From Apodemus sylvaticus (Eukaryota; Chordata; Mammalia; Rodentia; Muridae), in NCBI RefSeq assembly GCF_947179515.1, contig NC_067480.1, positions 14,037,588 through 14,101,587 of the forward strand: DNA of 64,000 nucleotides, given 5' to 3'. A program made the position numbers and the translations under genes. Shown here one piece after another: positions 60,446-64,000 of this stretch (positions within the stretch are counted from its first letter, which is position 1; every line of letters starts with the position of its first letter). The notes under the pieces were generated by a model. The model saw nothing but the letters and a program-made list of their open reading frames with translations. It did no database searches and was not told the origin of the DNA.

Positions 60446-61211
60446 GAAGAGTTTATTCCCAGACACATACTGACTGAGACTAAAGTGATTAGTTGAATTA
60501 TGCCCCCTCTGCAGGACTTTTTTTGCTAAAAGTTTAACATCTAGTCCATAAAAATACCTTCTTCTTCACAAGATGCAACCAATTAAAGTGAACCCCTCAA
60601 GTTAAGTTCTGAACTGAAGTAATTTGTATACCTGACCATACTTGTTATGGCTACCTTAGCAAACTAATATACATGCTGAAAATGAATCAAACCTGAGCCA
60701 CAGCAGACAACATCAAATATCATGGTTTGATTAGAATATACAGTGAATCATTTTATAACCTAATAAGTTGATATTAATGCTGGCTAATTTATTTTAAAGT
60801 TTATTAGTGTTTATTTACATATCATTATGGTTGAAGAGTACCTATCGGCATAGAATGGGTTTATATTTATGAAGTGATTCATTTTTAATTAAAAAGAAAT
60901 GCACATTTATGGGATACAGTGTGATGTTTTAATATGTGCACATATACTCTTTAATGACCAAAGTACAGTGCTTAGAGTGTTCATTGCTTCTAATATAAAT
61001 TTTTACAGAGACACAGGGCATCAACCTGTCTGTCACAGCATTCCTCCATAGGGATGGTTTGCTCATCAGACTTAGAATGCTTGAATTAGTTCTCTCACAA
61101 AGAGTTCTACTATACAAGTGTGATATGGCATGATATTTTTGTGAACCCACACAAAACTTGAAGAACAACCAGGAATATATTTTCTTCAGGAATTATATAT
61201 ATATATATATT
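60446..61211. other. AT-rich non-coding sequence
   Basis: No recognised feature apart from a short (AT)n at 61193-61210. Confidence 0.45.
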
Positions 61212-61676
61212 GGAAGAACTGGAAGAAGGAATCTCAGTTGAGACATTGCCTCCATTTGACTGTCCTCTGTGGATGTCTGTCTGTTGAGCATGTCCTTGAT
61301 TAATTATTTATGGTGGAGGATTAAGCCCTTTGTAGACCATGGCACAGTTGAGCAGGTGGTTCTGAGTTATAGAAGAAAGCAAGTTGAACAAGCTATGAGG
61401 AACAAGGTCAAACTCTCCAATATAACAATACATACTGCTCACTAAAAATATCTTCACCCTGATTCCCAAGCGTACTGACTTACCTTCCTTATTTCTGAGA
61501 GATGTTACCATTACCTCCTGAGTAAGCTTCCTTTCGTGGCCTGTTTCAGGAACTGCCTTGAGTTCTTGCCCTGAGTTGCTTTGATTGTGAACTCTAACCT
61601 AGAAATGAAATCTATCCTCCCCTATTGCTTAGTGTCATGTTATTTATCACAGCAACAGAAAGGAAACTAATACAGA
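61212..61676 (+). mobile_element. Decayed LTR related to the 45.1-47.1 kb element (probable)
   Basis: In plus order it has TCTCAGTTGAGACATTGCCT, a TATA-region equivalent GAGTTATAGAAGAAAGCAAG, AACAAGCTATGAGGAACAAG, GAAATCTATCCTCCCC and the 3' end CAGCAACAGAAAGGAAACTA. These correspond in order to the U3, TATA, R and end segments of the LTRs at 45109 and 46678 read on their sense strand. Divergence is high, so a related rather than identical LTR family is likely. Confidence 0.55.
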
Positions 61677-64000
61677 AGGGAAGTTGTAAGTTCTCAATAC
61701 TTCAACTCTAACCAGAGATTTCTTTTCATGAATTGAAAGGTAACAATAAGAGAACTAGCATAGCATATTCTTCTATCTAGCACTCTTATAAGTGGTGTGA
61801 AATTAGATAAAATGAAGTTTATTTTCTCAGCTAGAAATCATGAAGTATAATTATTATGGTTGGGATGGAGGACCTTTGCAATGCATTAATGGTATACTTT
61901 CATCCTCCATTTGTTGTAGACACATGATGATATTAAGCTAAAAGACTTCCATTTGATCTTTCTCTTTGAGGATTGTTCTTATTCTACACTATAAAAAGAA
62001 GCATAAATATCTCAAATCAAACAGTACATGGGAAAAAAGATTTTGTTTGTAATATAGTCCAATTGGACTGTAATAATGAATTGTTTAGATATCATGTATT
62101 ACAAGGAAGTACTAACTTTTCTAGTTGGTCATTGTATGGGAGGAAGGGAAGCTATTGATTGCTCACATGTTTATATATATATATATTATATGTGTGTGTA
62201 TACATATGTATATGTATGTATGTATGTATGTATGCATGTATATGCACATGTATATATGGATTTTTTTCTTTTTTCTCCAGAATACCTTATCCACACAACA
62301 AAAATGTGGCTATCAGAAACATCCAGCACACTTCTTTTGGCATGGTTGCATACAACATCCCATGTAATTTATAAATTATAAATGTCTATTAAAGGTACAA
62401 CTCTTGAGAGTAAAATGAAAAGACTTTGTTTATTGTGGTCCCTTTTACTAGTCATTGTTTTATATGTTTGCAAACTAGTTAAAGAGAACATGATGGCAGA
62501 AGACCATCTTCTCTGCCCTGGACTTGCTCCTTGTGTTTATAAAGTCACTAATGAACTTACAGTGCCCCCTACTCTCATGACCTAAATTTAATTACTTTTC
62601 AGAGATTCCACCTACAAACATCATTAATCATGGCCTTAAGGACTACATTTCTAATAATCAACTTTGGTAGACACATAGTGTCCAAGAAAAAGAGGTTTAC
62701 CTGCAGTCTCCAGCCCACTGGCCTACCTTGTTGATTTCCAATGTCACCATACCTCATGAGTAAATTTATTAAATTCAGTCTATCTCTGTGTATAGATGCT
62801 GTATTATTGATTCTCTATCTCTAGAGATCCTACATAATGCACTGTGTAAACAATTCACGTGAACTGTATGGGATTGAAATTCAATCACTGCCCTACTGCC
62901 AAGCATTCTTCTTCATGTAAATCCATCATCTGACAGAAAGGGGAGAAGAAAACCATGACTGCACTCTTAGCATCACTTGATTATACAATTAGTAAATGAA
63001 AATTTATTTCCCCTAAATACAAAGAAAAGAGACTTATCCAAGTAAAATATTACATGTATACTTGATTAAGGTACAAAAATACAGAGAAGGGAAATTGTAA
63101 TTAATAATTGCCCCTAGAATTTTTCAAATAAATAATATAAAAGAGCTTAATTTATTCCATTTTAAAGGAAAAATGTATTCTCTACAACTTGATTAAACTG
63201 CCGACTGACAGTATATACTACTAAGTGGCTGCTATTTTTCTAAAGTTATATTTATATACTATCTTAATGTATCTAAGGTGCAATTTATTTTCATTATTGA
63301 ATTCAATCCATACTTTTTACAAGTTGTATTACAGACTGCATGATATATAACTATACAATTGAACTAATTTCTTGATTAGATTGAATTAATCTAAACATAT
63401 GATATGCAGAAACATAATTAAAGCCAAATAAATACTTAAATGTACTAAGATCTTTGTGCCCTAACATTTTATACATGAATAGTTAAGTCTTACAAACCAC
63501 AGTACATATTCAAGCCTGGCATTGAGATCAAAAGCAGGTTCATAAATGAATGAAACACACAGTATTTTCCCTATGATTGAATTGTTAGTACTTTAACATA
63601 GACCTTGCCAGTGTTTGAATGTGAGTCCGTGATCAATTCTAGAAAATGTATAACTTTTTGCTTGCTGTTTTGAAGGTGTAGTTAAAGTCATTTACTTTTA
63701 TTTTCTAATTGACTGAATGACAGTAGGTTTTTTTCATTGTTGTTATTGTTGTTCTTACTGTTTTACTGTAATGAAAGACTCACCTATTTAGTTTGGCCAA
63801 TAGGATAAGGTTAATATATTGACTTATATGTAGCAATATAATCATGTGTAGTAGTTCCTCAATAAGTTCACATTCATAGGGACTCAAAAGGGAATTGCCT
63901 TTTCTTTTATGATAGGCAACAAGAATGTTGTGTTGCTAACTTTTCTACCGACTAATTGTCACGGAAAAAAATGTTACGTTTCTTTCATTCTCCTTAAGTA
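61677..64000. other. AT-rich non-coding sequence to window end
   Basis: No gene or named repeat recognised except a (TA)n/(ATGT)n tract at 62171-62255. The overlapping plus frames at 62076-62381 are translations through that tract. Confidence 0.45.
62171..62255. repeat. (TA)n-(TG)n-(ATGT)n compound microsatellite
   Basis: TA units are followed by TGTG, TACATATG variants and about seven ATGT units. Confidence 0.93.

Overview
This is an AT-rich, CpG-poor stretch of mammalian DNA with no protein-coding gene that I can support. The repeats point to a murine rodent, most probably Mus. B1 SINEs of mouse type are present, including one with an exact 13-bp target duplication. There are B3/B2 SINEs, a URR1-like hAT MITE, MaLR-type LTRs, and several L1 3' ends of murine type ending in ATATATCGAATAAAAAA. 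I saw no ID-type SINE of the kind that is abundant in rat, which weakly favours mouse over rat. Nothing bacterial, phage-like or CRISPR-like is present.

Layout. 1-8.4 kb: a B3, an old L1 ORF2 fragment split by a triplet microsatellite, MaLR LTR remnants, AT palindromes and a (CTTT)n array. 8.4-15 kb: mostly unique sequence with short L1 3' ends and microsatellites. 15.5-20.1 kb: a minus-strand LTR-like promoter fragment, then two abutting minus-strand L1s. One is a 3.1-kb 5'-truncated copy with a decayed ORF2. The other is a 1-kb copy in which promoter monomers and the 5' third of ORF1 are joined directly to a 3' UTR. 20.5-34.7 kb: B1, a 5'-inverted L1, URR1, B3s, L1 3' ends, a large compound TC/TG microsatellite and a truncated L1. 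36-41.5 kb: an LTR-like repeat, a MaLR LTR, a 0.7-kb TATA-bearing dispersed repeat and an L1 ORF2 fragment. 45.1-47.1 kb: a complete but non-coding LTR retrotransposon with an intact 5-bp target duplication. 48.7-55.9 kb: B1, a HAL1/L1 ORF1-like element split by a B3, long AT/AC and TAGA arrays, a second copy of the TATA-bearing repeat in opposite orientation, and an L1 3' end. 57.9-62.3 kb: old and young B1s and a decayed LTR.

The unique sequence between repeats shows no splice-consistent exon chain, CpG island, tRNA or rRNA gene. Most open frames of 60-150 codons are chance frames, microsatellite translations or antisense readings of L1/LTR sequence. A few intervals (about 14.3-14.55, 35.38-35.56, 37.74-38.06 and 49.13-49.33 kb) look like candidate conserved non-coding elements because they carry clustered homeodomain/POU-type motifs, but that is inference. 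The most structured items are the internally deleted L1, the complete LTR element with its direct repeat, the 5'-inverted L1 and the inverted pair of TATA-bearing repeats. I found no convincing undescribed biological system. Several repeats could not be assigned to a named family from the sequence alone, and I say so at each.
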